Source of the DNA: Argyresthia goedartella | Lineage: Eukaryota; Arthropoda; Insecta; Lepidoptera; Argyresthiidae | Length of the DNA: 64,000 bases | Direction of reading: 5' to 3' | Assembly (NCBI GenBank): GCA_949825045.1 | Contig: OX463810.1 | Span: forward strand, 39,256,201 to 39,320,200 | Part shown: positions 23,032-37,700 of the stretch, piece after piece | Position numbering within the stretch: the stretch's first letter is position 1 | Layout: each line of letters opens with the position of its first letter | Made by a program: the position numbers and the translations under genes | The notes under the pieces: model-generated | Database searches by the model: none | What the model was told of the DNA's origin: nothing | The model's input: only the letters and a program-made list of their open reading frames with translations

Positions 23032-25547
23032 TAATATTTCCTAATAAACTATTATTAACTCCATATTATGAATGTTTTACAGAAATTGAATCATTATAAA
23101 TAACACTGAAAATTTGAGTACATCTATCTGATACAAGCTAGTAATTAATTTCTAAGCCAAAAAGTATATGAAGATATATTTTGAAAATTTCGAGTAAGCA
23201 GTTGTTCCAATAAAATGCGTGATGCATTAGAGGTGCTTATAATGCCTATGAGTACAACACCCTGTATGATCCAAATATGTGTTTAAATACAATTATAGTG
23301 AAATAGCATATACAATACAATATGAATTAATTACAACTAGACGCATTTTTAAGTATATATATAAATCTATAGCCGATATAACAATTGGATTGGCTTTGGA
23401 TTTATCTCGATTTTTTCAATTATCAAGAAATATAAAACAGAACAGTTGGATGATTAGTAAATGAACAATAAAGATGTGGATGAGAAGAATATTAATTTTA
23501 CGATTAACGAAGAACATGAAGCGAGAATTACAAATCTATTCATTAATAAATTCTAACTATATGGGAATTCTCAATACTTGTTACAGATCGGTTAACTCAA
23601 GCTGGTACGTTCAACAAAATTTACACGTTGCGCTTGTGTAGTATCTGTGAATAGGCCCGCGGGCACAGATTAATAAAGAATGTTGCACTGTACGGGAATG
23701 AAGAATAGTCTGTCTGTCTCTCTTGCGCGCGTCGAACTTATGAGTATGAAGGAGATAGTTATTGTTTTGCATTTGCTACTGCTTCTTAATATAAAGTGAT
23801 CTTTTTCATTCGTGTCACGTGTCAACCGACGCGTGTTATTGTGATTGTTTACCTATTTCGAGGTTACAATAAAATCATTCATTTTTAAACATACTGTATA
23901 GTGAAATTACAATATTGTGAGTAGTGGGAACGTGCTAGCTTTAGTTAACAGATCTGTAGTAGGTATGTGTTTATTAATCTCTTTATTTTGTTTGATACTT
24001 TGAATATTGATACACTATGACTGAATTGCTTTGTATTTCTTTATACATATTAACTTGCTGAATACCTATAAGTTTTGTCTCCATTATTACTTTTATCTTT
24101 ATCTTCTATATATAATTGTGGTATAATAGACATATATTTTCAAAGTACGTTGCAAATAACGGCTTCCTTTTACAGTCTTGAAAAAAAAAAGCGATAAGAT
24201 TGAAAACGAGCCTAGTATCAACTATCTCGAGTCAACCTGGACTTTCCATAGTCATTTTGTATAAAATGACTTCGTAACTCTGGCTTGTTGCTTGATTCAA
24301 TTCCTTTCTTTCGAGTGTGATCTTCTTCTGGCAGCCAAAAAAACAGTTCTTATTTCATAATTTCATTTATTATATTACATTTGTTACTGTTTCTTTTGTA
24401 TTTAAATAACCATCTTTTATTATTTCAGGAACCAAGTTTTATTTCATCTTGTATCGGAAAAAGAAAATTCATCGAAAATGTACTTCGGAAGCCGCATCGA
24501 CAACCAACAATAACTAACTACCTACTGTGATTGGTGTTTGTTCCTTGTGGTATTTTATTCCTGGACGGACATGTGTCCACAGGTGTTAATTCTAATATCA
24601 TAATTCCTTAAATAACATCGATTCAAATTAATTGATACCTTAACTGTTACAAATACTATCTAGCATTGGTTGTTTCTAAACTGATTCATAATTCCGTTTG
24701 CATCATTATTTTCTGTATTTACAGCTGCATTATCTATATTTTTTTAAAGTTCTTTAGTTTATCCTCCAGTTACATTTATACAGTGATGTTTAGGAATATT
24801 TTAGCCATTTAAATTCCAGTGAGCGCTACGAATTCTTTGAATTCATACCTTTCTGCGATTATCTTATAAATATATCACTTTCCATACATTAAGTATTGTA
24901 ATTTCCGAAATATTAAATTATAATGGCGCTGATCTAGCCCTGTGTCACTCAAAGTAGTTCTCATCGCCACTCATATATGCTCAAAAAAACTACTTAAAAT
25001 TACTGCTAATAACGGTCACACTGAAGCAAAGGGGCCTGTTACAAAGCACAAATGGGGCGGGTCTTAGATTTTTTTTCATGGCAGAGCATGGCCTTGCCAC
25101 ATGGGACCGCTTCTCTCGGCTCCAGTTTGACCTAGCACACCCTAACTTTAGTATTCGGACAGAAGATGAACAAAGTTTGAAACGCCTAGAGCTCGGTCAA
25201 TTTTGGTCACAGCGAAAAAAGTGTATTTGTGAAAGAGCCTTTTTACATCGTTATTATTAGATAAAATGTTATAATAAAACTACGAAAACTTAAAAAGTAG
25301 ATAAACTTCCCGCCCATCGAGCTCACTTGCTCCAGTCCAACTCCAAACATATTCACTAATCTCCTTTCGCTATTTTAACTGTGGTACCAAACCTATTTTG
25401 ATCATTGCTATCTTTGGCAGGCACTTTGATTCCCTTCTTTATGAAACATACATTCTTCACCACAATATGATTTATGCTAAAATCAAGAAGATTTCTTTAG
25501 TTTAGTAGTTGAGTAGACACAAAGGAAAAGTAAAAAAAAAACGAAAA
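23032..25547. other. Region 3' of the RYK-like gene, no confirmed gene
   Basis: AT-rich. A possible plus-strand spliced transcript is suggested by a donor-like GTAG/GTATGT near 23961 and a strong acceptor TTTTATTATTTCAG ending at 24428, followed by 34 open codons. This is too weak to annotate as a gene. Confidence 0.4.
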
Positions 25548-25553
25548 TTTATT
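25548..25553 (-). promoter_or_regulatory. Poly(A) signal AATAAA of the RYK-like gene
   Basis: AATAAA on the minus strand about 110 bases downstream of the stop codon, a normal distance for a short 3' UTR. Confidence 0.6.
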
Positions 25554-25661
25554 TTTGACAGGTATTTTTTTTTATACACATCATAGACTTTGACCTATAG
25601 GTATATTCCAAAGACACAGTAGAAACTTTGAATACAACCAAGTTGAAACTTTGAAATTGGT

Positions 25662-25773
25662 TTAAATATAAGTGCTAAGAGCTTGTCTGAAGTCATGAAG
25701 AGCCGCCAAGAGCTGTGGAGCTGATGGTCGAGATGATACTGAAGTAGTCCAGCACCAAGACATTAGACCGTAC
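25662..25773 (-). CDS. Ryk: RYK-like final exon and stop codon
   Basis: Acceptor CTTAATCAG. It encodes YGLMSWCWTTSVSSRPSAPQ then LLAALHDFRQALSTYI and a TAA at 25662-25664. The WCW and RP positions correspond to the conserved CW...RP of kinase subdomain XI. Confidence 0.92.
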
Positions 25774-28700
25774 CTGATTAAGAATTGTAACATTTTATTA
25801 AATGATCATTTAATATTGTACCTATACTAGCACTTTATATGTTTATCTTTTTTTCTTTTTTTTTACAGTATTTTCTAATAATTCCTCCACTTGATCTACT
25901 TCTCCTATTCAACCATGATTTGCTGAAAGAATTATCTTGTTAGAGACAAGCTTGCCTGTTATATTTTTAAGTTATACTTTTATCTTATAAGTTTTCTGCA
26001 TGTCTACAGTACAATAAATTATGAAATAAATATTCTCGATAAACAGCAATAGCAGCAGTTGGACTTCACCAAACCGTGCACAATACTGCGGAGGTCAATG
26101 AGCGTGAATCTGAATGTATACTACGTCAGGTTTACAAACTAATCATTTCGAGAAAAAAATCTGCATTTATTCACACTACGCAGTTAAATAGTTACTTACA
26201 GTTCATCTGGACAAGTGTGCGGTTGCGAAGGTCGATACCCTCCGCTGAGGAAGGCACCCACATCTGCCGCGTCCAACTCCGGCAAGGGAGCGGCACCTAA
26301 GGTGGCCAGCTCCCAAAGTGTGATCCCTAAAGACCACTGTAGAAGGAAATGAAATATTAGAATATACCGTAAGCACTAGGACAATAAGGCAAGTTTCAGA
26401 AAAAATGGACAGGATAATTAGTAGTCCTAAATCCATATTACCTCCGACGAGCCCTACGGCATTGCGGTTCAAGGCTCCGCCTCCCAAGCGAGATTCCCTG
26501 GTTCGAATCGCGGCTGGGGAGGACGAAAGACAAATCCAGGTCTTGGGTGTGACACCGGTTATCCTAATGTGGGGCCAGAAGCAATGTGCCTATATATAAA
26601 ACGGAAAACGTTGTCAGCGGCCTGAGTAGACAACTTTATTTTGTCTTGAGTGTCGCCGGGCGTGCAGGCCGAGCTCTGAGCGAGCTCCCACCTCCCTTTT
26701 TCGCATTGGGTAAGGTGTGGTGAGAGAAAGAGAGAGAGAGAGAGGTGACAGCTCGCTCAGAACCAAAGAAGCTATACGCATGTCGTCGACGTTCCTTTCA
26801 TATATGCCGCTGACCTGTGGCAGTCGGTGAGTTACGTCGGCGATTTAGCCGCCTTGACGCTTGCGCTGTACTTACCACATCAGAAGCGGTGGTATAGAGG
26901 TTCTGGAGTAGCGTCTCTGGTGCCATCCACTTAACCGGCCGGTTCTCGTTGTCTCCTAAGTAGTGGTACTCATCAGGAAAGAGGTCCCGAGAGAGACCGT
27001 TGTCTGCTAACTTCAGTCTGAGTTTTTCGTCCACACTGAGAACAAAATGGTGTAATGTAAGACGAAACTGTATTATGGTCTTGTCCGTGGACGAAACCGG
27101 TTCCGGAATGTAACAATGGAAGCAACAATAGACATCCCCACAGAAGAGAGGTGTACGTACAAGTAAATACAAGTCCTTTAAGCAAACTAGCTAAATGTGG
27201 GTGAAAGTTTGAAGCCCTATCAGGATTATAAGTGACGAATGACGATGTATGTTATGAAAATGTATAAGTTAAACGGTGAAACAAGGTAAGTGAAGTGTAG
27301 GAGAATGACGAAGGGTGAGTAAGGCCCGAAAGTATCTATCTAGCATAAAACCCTAAATGAAAAATACTGATTAGCTACTTACACACAGTTTCTGGCAGCA
27401 ACATCAGCATGAACCAGCCTCTGAACGTGCAAATAGGCCAGACCGCAGGCGACCTGTGCCCCTAGATCAACCAAGTCTCGCGTGGCTGGTGCCGCCTGGT
27501 GACCTAGTCTGCATGACGTTAGGAACCTGCGTCAAAATACATTGACGATTACTAAAATCAAAGACATATGGGTGCGAAAATTAACTGGCGAAGCAAAAAA
27601 TCCAACTGATTCCAGGTTTCCTAACAAACTTGCGTTGTTCGGAACGCTACCACTGTGTTTATGTTAATAGAAAGAAAGACAATATGTACGCTCGTAATAA
27701 ATATTAGATAGATTAATTAAGAGCAAACACAATACAAAATTCACAAAATAAAATACAATGTCAAAAATCCGCCAAAGGTTTCGTTACAACTTAAAATCGG
27801 TCAAGAGCGGGTCAAACCCGCACACAAAGGATTCCGTACCATAAAAATTTAAGACTACAAAAAAATAAAACAAAAATTTAAAAAAGTTTGTAATTTACAG
27901 GGGCCAGGGGTTTCAAATATGTCTAGTGTATGGAGACCCTATATTTAATAATATGTTGTTTAGTTTATTAATTGCTATAGCGGCAACAGAAATACATATT
28001 CTGTCATAATTTCAACTTTGTACCTACTCGTAATTCGGTTCATGAGCTACAGCCAGTTGAAGGAATGACGGACGGACAGACGGACAGTGGGGGCTTAGTA
28101 ATTGGGTCCCGTTTGGCACCCATCGGGTAGGAAGTTACACATATTCATGAAAAAAAAACCCGAAGAATCGCATGGCCCATGACAGATATAAAAGAAGAAA
28201 GTTATCCAGAATACAGAAACCCAGCAGAAGTAGCAAGTTACTATGATCAAGCTGCTGTACCCAGATAGCTACAAGTAGTTCTATTGACACTAAAAAAAAT
28301 GACATTCCATTGACACATCTCTTGGGCATAGGCCTCTTCCCTAAATCCTCACGACCCTATGCCACAGAGAAGCATACCTTTTCAAATTCGAAGAGTGTGA
28401 AGCACAGCAGTAAACTAAGAGAGGTCGCCTTGCTTCCTCGGCGCAGGCGGCAATCGGTGCCAGGACATTGGTGTGAGACAACCCGTGTAGCCTCAGACCT
28501 TCTGCCACTAGTAATGCTGCTTGCATGGCTGACGCGGCTTCTAGAACAATTTGGGTTTTTATACCTTGGAAATAGATATATTGGATATGATGAGACACAC
28601 TCTTACTGTTTCGTTCCGCACTCGTGAAATAACATAATGTGATGGATGACTGTCATATTAGGGAGGAGCTCCTTTGTTTTCAAATGAATGCGAATGCTAA

Positions 28701-31700
28701 ACATAAATACGCATAGATAGTTAGTAGTAGTAACTATACTCATTCATCAATATGGGGACAAATTTGGCAAAATTTTAGGTGTTAAAAGGAAAACCATCAG
28801 TGACAAGTAGGTCCTTCGCCTAGCTCCTCATTCCTTCTTATGATATCACGGGAGTAGATTTAACTGATGGTTTTCTTTCCAGCTTACCTGTAACTGTCTT
28901 GACCAGCACCTCCTCATAGGTTTCCCCTCTCTTGAATACCCCCTTGTACACCCTCCCGAAGGTCCCCTCATGGACCAGAATCTCCAGTCGAATGTTGGCG
29001 CGTGGAGTGGTGAGAACACGCAGTTGCTCTGCTGGGTCTGTGATGCGGTCTTTGACTGTCGTTTGCTGGGTGAAGTGAAGTGTTTATTTTAGTACTCGTA
29101 GTTGTTTTTTTTTCTGATACCATATAGTAATATTAACAGTACAGTTGACATCAACACAAAAAGGCAAACGCGCATATCTATTCATTTTTGACCGAGCGAG
29201 CGAAGCGTCCAGTTTCGAGATTGGCCAGAAAAGCATTTTTCTTCTGAATGTCTGTTCTCGGCTACAGGTCACATTTCTCAATTTGCTGGAGCAAAGGGAT
29301 TCGTTATAGCGGATTTCAGTTTTTGATTTTATTTTGGAAAAATTATATTTAATCAGACTACGCAGTTACCAAGACTTTAGGACCAAGAAAACGCGAGTAA
29401 TCGCCAAAACTTATACCCCTATTTTGCTCAGAAGTCTGCATGCTAATTGGAAAATTCAAGCACCTGAAATTCAATTTAAAATTGGACTTTGGTCGTTAAA
29501 TTGTTGTGCAAAATAAACTTGTATCGCATTATAATAAAACTTTTTGTCCGTCAGTCGTGACAATACCTAAGTTTAAGTAACTATGTATGTATGTCGAAGG
29601 GCTCGCGAGGTCTAATGTTCTCACATAACCACTAGTTTGATATGTTGTAAGTACCCCTTATAGTAATTTATACCCAAGTTTGCAACCCTGAAAAGCCTGC
29701 GCTTCTGATTTCTGCGCGCGAATTCTGACACTAACTGGCATAACCCCCTCTCTTTTCCCCATGTAGGGGCCAATTTTATTAAACGCTTAAATATTGCAAT
29801 TCCTTTACGTAAATTCGACAGCACGTCTACTTCGCACGAGCACCGTGGCGTACAAAAGGGAATCGTTATTAGGGTATAATTACTCTACATTTGTAAAGTT
29901 AACTTAATTTGCTACAAATTGAGTCCAACCAGACCTTGTTAGCTAGTGGCCCATCACCAGTCACACGAGCTTTGATCGACCCCTAACCATTTTTGCAACT
30001 GGTGGTAAGTTTTGTACCATGTAGTACGTGATGAGATATTGACGGCCGAACTAGTTGCTACAGTAGTTCTGCCATTAAATATTGGTTAGTCTATTTTGTA
30101 CACAATTCCCCAGTATTCTATGTTTTCAGACCAATTTAAAAGGCTAGTATTTAATCGCACATCAAAAATACTGATTTGCACAGCAAAAACACTTTTTATG
30201 TTATATAAATGTTATGTGTTCTCAAGTTTATGTTTTAAGGATTTTTGTTGTTCTTGCATGTTCAACCTAACAGGAAGGATAAAGGGGGCTTCGCTTCGCT
30301 CATCCCCTTTACCCTTCACCTAAGCTGCCGCAGGATTTTGCCCTGATATTTGCTGTGTGAAATCAGTATTTTTGATGTGCAGTTTAATATATATTTGCCA
30401 ATTTAAAACTGCACAATTCTTCCAATAATTTTATCGGCTTTTATTATGTAGCACAACAAAATTTCCCATGACGTGTCGTTTTCAAGTTATAAGAGGAAAA
30501 GTAGCTAGAAATGGTTCGTGATATATATATATATATATATATAGGTATATGTCACCGGAAGATAGTCAAAACCGTTAGTTGATAAACTAACGCGGTAGTT
30601 GATCAACCATCGACAGATAGTAAACCAGACCGACAGGGTTTAGTTTAGTTTACGTTTCTTTTGTACTTACATGTCAACCTAACACGAAGACTATTCGGGG
30701 ACATCGCTGCGCTTGCCCCCTCTAGTCTTCACCTAAGCTACCGCAGTGTTTGGTATTTCGTTTGAAACTCAAGTTCAAACCAGTTTACTATTTAACGCTC
30801 TTAACCGGTATTTGATCAACTAACGGGTCATATTGTTAGCAGTTCGCTACAGTTTACTATCTGTCGATAGTTGATCGACTTACGAGAAAAAAGTTTGAAG
30901 TTTATCAACTAACGGTATTGACTATCTTACGGTGACATATATAACCCATGGCTAGTGCGCGCAAGTATTTACGCTCGACCTTGGCATGAGACAATGCCTT
31001 GTATTTCGATATGAACGAAATAGGTAATTACGACTGTTCCCCAGTTTCCAGAAAACAGTCCCTCATTTTAATTACCGATCTCCATCATCCGTTGCTATAC
31101 TATCTGGTAGGTGTCGTATCTGGAGGAAGTCACTGGAGGGGTGGTCAGGTGAACACGCTGAGATAATTGCATTGTACGGAGGAGCGGCGGAGGCGAATGA
31201 TATCGCTAATCGAGTTGTCTGAGGCGTTCAGCTATTGTCTATCCTGTAGGTAAATGACGGAGTATACGAACCCCTTTATGTCTAGGTATTAAGGACCGTT
31301 AGGTATTTTCGTGTAAAGTGGCTACAGCTTTTGGTTAGAGATTATCTGAATTCCAAGTCATGCTCTCTGTAGCAGTGTTTTGATATGCATAACAGAGTTG
31401 ACAGTAAGCATTATTATAATTTTCACAAAGAAAGAGGTAAAACATTTCAGACGACTTAAAGCTTATGTTATGTATGAATTCCATGTACAAAGTAATAATA
31501 ATAATAATAATAATACCTTGGACACTATTTACACACATTGATCTAGCCCCAAACTAGGATTCCCTGTATCTTGGGTACTAGACAACGATACACATACTTA
31601 TATAGATAAATATTATGCTTAGATAGATAAACAACCATGACTAGGGTACAAACATCCGTTCTCATCAAACAAATATTTGCCACCACCGGGACTCGAACCC

Positions 31701-34700
31701 GGAACCCTTGGCTTCGTAGGCAGGGTCACTGCCGACTCGGCCATTCGGGTCGACTGAAGTAAACTGAACTTAGAAAAAATAAATAACGCAATCGCGATAA
31801 GATGCAAATTAACGAACCATTAATAAAATCAACAAGAAGACTTCCTTTGAACCTCAGCATCTGTCTGCAGACTAAATAGCGCTAATTCATATTTCGTCGC
31901 TAAGAAAAGCATCCGGGCGTTAAAATTCCTGCACAAAAGGGTACCTGCAAATTAAAAACTTGGACCCCTGCCAAGCCAAATACTTTGCGCCTTGTAGATC
32001 ACTAATTGTGTTACGTTTGTATCACCTGAAGGGAAGGGACCCCGTCTTAAATTGGATCCTTAATGAGGTAAAGGACTCGTTTTATGCACAATTCTTCCCT
32101 CCTCAATGCACAAAGCGTTGGTAATGGCGAAAGAATAGTGGCGTTACCAAGAAGATGTAGAAAAAAGTAAGTGAATGCTTGCCTCGGATATACTGTCGAC
32201 GGAGCGAGATTTATTTCATTAAATTGCAGGAAGCACTGGGCGCTATTGTTTCGGAGGGTAAATAAAAGCCTTGGCAGATTGGGCACGTAAGACCGGTTTC
32301 ATATTTTCAATCTGTTTTCAACACTTGCCCCACGGAACACAGTATATCTCCTAAAGCTTTGAATTTCTTCACAAAACTTGGAGAATGCGGTACAACAATA
32401 AATTGTTCCAACGCTTCGATGATTCTTAAATGGGGGATAGTAATAAAGAACATGAATAAAAGCTTAAACCAAGAAGAATACTCACCTGTGAAACATGAGT
32501 TAGGTTGGAGGCGGCGTAGTATGAAACCCTTGATTCGGGTTTCGCATAAACGTGCTCTCCGATGTGCGTAGTGGCATAGGGCGAGGGTGATCTTCTACTA
32601 CCTGAGATAACAAGAAATGTGTTCAAAGGATCAGACAACATAAGCGTCACGAGTTTTTGGATACGTTGGTTATACACATCAATAGCCAATTCGTGAACAC
32701 AATTCATAATTTCTTATAAACTTTTTCGTAGGTACTTTATATTTATAACAAGCAATTCAGTGTTATTCTGAAAAAATAATCATGTCTCATATAGAACCTG
32801 AGTGGAGTGGAGGTAACCACTAGAATAAAACCTTTTATTTGTTCACCTTACCTTTCATGAGATACTGAAATGTGTTAGTAGTATGTTTAACTATTCAATC
32901 AAATGCGTACCGAAGGGAAATTTGTGCAAGCTAGCGATAGTAGCATATGATCCTGTGGAGCTCGGAGGTCGACCCATTGTATCCAGTCTAAGCAGAACAT
33001 TCTGATGGCTTCCGTATGCGGCCGTGGTGTATGATGTGCTGGGGAGGCAATGAGACCATTTAAAAATCACATAAATAATGTCCTTTACCACAGCAAAGCT
33101 TTAACTCTTTATTCATTAGAATTGTTGAAATGTTGAAAGTATAGAAATCAAGTGATTGGCCAATAGCCAAATGCATTGCAGCTCTATTTAAACACAATTA
33201 AATATCGTGCTAGCGTCTAATCCTACGAGACATTACCTGAATATAAGGAATTAAGAGCGCTGGGCGAAACTGGCGGGGATTACTGCGCATACGTACGTAT
33301 GAAAAATGACTATTGTGCATTCTAAGGCCACCACCGCTCATAAATCGTGAAGCGACATAGTCGGTCAAACTTTGAGTTGGTAGTGCAACCGTGCCAACAC
33401 CGTTAATACTTCGTCCTTGTATTCAAGGCATTTTTTGATTGAGTACAACAATGCCTCCCAAAACGGCCTCCCTTGATTGATTCTACGTCACACCTGTTTC
33501 CTCCCACCAGCAATTTGAAAAGAAATCTCTTACAGGTTACAGCTTTATTATCGCCATAAACTCGACAATAATAGTGCAATTTCCTCCCAATATCGTGGGA
33601 GTTGACCCTAAGCATATGTGGGGCACCGGGGAAACAGAGTAACCCTCGTCTTTTGCCGTCAAACGTGATTGATGATGCGGTGTGGAGCAAGCGTTGTCGA
33701 TGGACGAAGAATGTACTCGGGTTTTCATTGAGGATGGGTTTAAAAAGGTTTATCGTTCAGGTTTTTTGATCCTAATAACAGTATAACACACGTTGTGCTA
33801 TATTTTTAACTATGTAACAGTTTAGGTGAGACGGTAAATGCAGAAAAGTTTGAATTTATAAATAATGCCAAAAATGAGAACTGGCAGCTACTAGTAGATT
33901 TCGTGGGAAAATAATTGACCATCTTGACAATATCGTAAAAAATCGCACATAAGTGATATTGAGCTTTTACAGATGACGCATTATATCTTTTCCACTCTTA
34001 TACTCGAGTTGATACCTAGCGCAACAATAAATTTTTAGTTACAATAATTCAATGTTATCGGCGCAGGAAACAAAAAGACATTTCTTACGCGTCGACGCGT
34101 TTTATTTATTTTTATCCACAGAGTTATCCATGGATCTCGTTAAAACTCAATCATAAAGTTCTAAGTGAAACGGCCCAATCCAATTCCAATATTATTTGTT
34201 TTCTCGTTAAGGACTTTGTTTACTGCCTAACAATACAGTTCGTGAAGCACTTCAACTTTGAGGCCCCCCTCTATTTTTCTCCCCTCAAAAAGTTGTGTCT
34301 ATTTAATACAGCTCTGATAGAGGCCCATAACTTAAAAGGTAATGCAGCTACTTATACCTGTAAAACCGTGGATTTAGTTAATTTTGTTGCAGTAGAAGTT
34401 GTGATTAAGCACTTGAAGGAGTCTTACGGCTTTACTTATAAAAAGTTAATTCACAGTTTAGTTAATTCAGTGTTTTGTCTTGCTTTGACATTTGACATTT
34501 ACTCGACGTGTGAAACGGACAAAACACTGCTTAAGTTAAACAGTGAATTAACTTTATTAGAAGTAAGGCCGTTAATTTAATTTGAATGACCTACTGTCAA
34601 ATTAAAATTTCTTAGTTATGTATTGATTTAGAACGTCTTTTAGATGTTTTATAAACTGGAAATTATGGCTCTGTTCGATTTAACATGAAGAGAAAAAGGG

Positions 34701-37700
34701 AAGCAAGAGCGAGAGTTAAATATGAGTTATCATTAAAACAGCAAGGTCCTAAATAAATACAAAATTCACGATAATTTCTCATTTCCAATTACCTTCGACG
34801 CCGAGCAATCTCCTAACAGAATTTGGAGGTGTGATAATTTTGTTTGAAATTTTCAACAACTTCTGCCCTGTTCCCGGTGTAAGGGGAAGCAAAGTTGCAA
34901 AATAAAGTCCGAGAGGACCCCGGCACAATCAAGAAGAGTTTACCTTTTCTCGTTTACTCCGAAAAGTTGAAAAACCTTTGTAATTTTTTCAAGAATTATT
35001 ATTGTCCAGTTTGGTGAATGGTTTATTCTGCGCGTGTTAGAATAAACAAATGGGAGGCTCTCGCCACGGGTCCCTGATCTTGCAGGCTTTATATTAACCC
35101 ACTTGAACCTATTTATTGTACTGACATTCTCGTTGCCTTATTAGATTTTTACGAAATGCACGGAATCCTATAAATCATCTCCAAATTCAAATATACAAAA
35201 AATGTGGTAATCTGTCAGTAGTTGCATATACTAAGAATCAATTTGACAGACACCCACTGTAAATTTATGTCAAAGCAGGGGGATTTACTTACAGGATTTA
35301 GAAAAAAACTACAAGGTAGGACTCAGAAAAGAAGAACTCACTGTATAGAGTCATGGTGCCGCGCCTTGCTCCCGCGTCGATACAGAGTGCCGGCCGCAGC
35401 CGCCGCCAGCAGCGCCAGCGCGGCGGCAGCGCAGCCCCCAGCCGCCAGTAGGACTCCGCTGGACGCGGGGGCGGCGTCTCCGGCCAGCCGGGCGGTCTCG
35501 TTGTGGGTGGGGATCGTTGAGAGGCCTGTGGGAACGAAGAGGCCTAACTGAGCCACGGAGGCACCTTGTGCAGTAACAGCACAGTACTTGAAAGGCGTGA
35601 CACTACCTTTATGTATGTGCGTGTTGAAACACACTTTGTCAAACAAAAAGAATATAGAGTCATTCCCTTTTCCATACGGGGTCGCTGAGGCAACATTGCG
35701 CCCTCGTTTAGCCATTAAATCTAAGAAAACTCCTCCTGACTCCTTTCATGCATACCTAATACCGTCACACAACACGTTATATAAAACTGTACAGGTATCT
35801 AATAATGTTAGTTCAGTCTATCAATTCAGCGAACACAATGTCCCTCGCTTAACCTTTACAAGTTTTCAATTGCCCGGTCTTTTGTCAAGCATCGAAGCTA
35901 TTTTCACCCACGCGCTGAAAATATAATTAACCTTTTAATTTTCATTCATAAATCAGGTCGGGTCCAGTGTATGTTAGCTTTAATTACTTTTTGTTAAAAC
36001 AAAACCGGAAACTTTTCGAATAATAAATCCGCTTCCTGACTTGGAGCGTACTCGTACGTTGTATGCAGTACAGCTACTTTCTAAGCAATTCATTTACAAA
36101 CCGCATCTAATCAAACAACCATATCTTGGAAAAATAGAATGAAGCTCTTTGATATTCGTACTATTGCTGATTTTGTGAAGTTATGTTCCAACTTGCCCGT
36201 AAGCCGTAAGGGTTTTGAGGGGCACATAGATTTTACTTTCAAGTGACTGATTAAGGATTTGAAAGTTGAGGATCATAAGAAATAACAAACAAGTCGTTTA
36301 TCCTAATGAAATATATTACGGCTGCAAAGTCAAGTTTTCGGACATTAGGAAAATTATACAATTTTCTTTAAATGTTCCATAAAGCGTTATATCTACTAAG
36401 ATGATACTTAAGAAATATAATTCAAAAGGCAGAAATGAACGGCGTAAAAAAATTAGGCCCTTTCTAATTCCTGGTAGTCCAAGAATTAGAAAGGGTACCA
36501 TAAAAGCAGATCTTTAATTTATCGTCATCTAGTACCCATAACACAAGCTTTTGTTGAGCTTACTATGGTCCTGGTTCGATTTGTGTAAGATTGTCCTCTA
36601 ATATTTATATTTATTATTATATACATATATTGATGTGATGATGTTAATGATTTATTGTATTTTTATCGTGGTAAAACCATTTTTCACAAAATGTGGTTCC
36701 CCAAACCAAATTAATTTATTACAAAATATTATTCTATAACAGATAAGCTTACAAAAGACAGGTAAAACAGAAACTTAACTAACAACTTTTCTAGCTAAAC
36801 TACTTTTGAGATGTCAACGTTTTTAAAATTGGTCTTAAGAGGGATCAATTCCAATAACCAAATACAACGAAATTACTTTATGACAAGATCTCCCAGATCT
36901 CTGGAAGTACAGTGCACCTACGGGAATATGTTTTATACCATTTTTAGAGGAAATAAGTCATTACTTGTTTATTAGCAATAAATATTTAATTATTCTAGGT
37001 CAGGGGAAGGACATACGGACGGATCTTTCTTTTACGTTGAACTAGAAATTTCATATTTTTACAGCTTTAAACCTAAGTATATGACCACTATTAAATTAAT
37101 TTGGTAAGATACCAGATTTTACAGCAAAACTAATGGAAAAACTGTGAAAGGTAATTAGGTAAATGATAACAATAGGGGTTATTTGTACGGAATCCATGGT
37201 GCGCGAGTCAGACATGCGCTTGGCCTTTTTTGGAGTTCTGTATCCGAAGGATGCCAAACGAGCCCCTTTCACTGCTTAGTTACTCTGCTGTCCGTCTGTC
37301 CATCTGTCCGTCCTTCCATCCGCCAGCAGGCTGTATGTCATGATGAAATACAAAAAGATTTTGATGATGTTAATGATGTAGTATCTCTAACCTTGAATGG
37401 CTTCCCAGTTGATAATTTATTGTTAAGTGTAGCAAATTCTCACTTCCAAATGTCAAGCCTGTTGGGACCAGTTTAGTGTTAGAGAGCAACATGTTAGAAT
37501 TAGTAAATGATAGTAATTTCTTGGACTAACTAAATTAGCTGGTAGATGAAGATCTGCGGCTTACGCTCTGTTAGGAATATTAAACAATAAACGGATGTGG
37601 CTACAGATAAGCAAGTCTATTTTAAGAAGTTACTTTCACAGTGGCATATCCAGAGAATTTTTATAGAACAGAAACTCCCAAAGATAACTTTTTAACCTCA

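Noticed and set aside
34242..34580. 112-codon plus-strand open frame
   Set aside because: Its C-terminal half is the M3 MITE, and no family resemblance exists in the rest.
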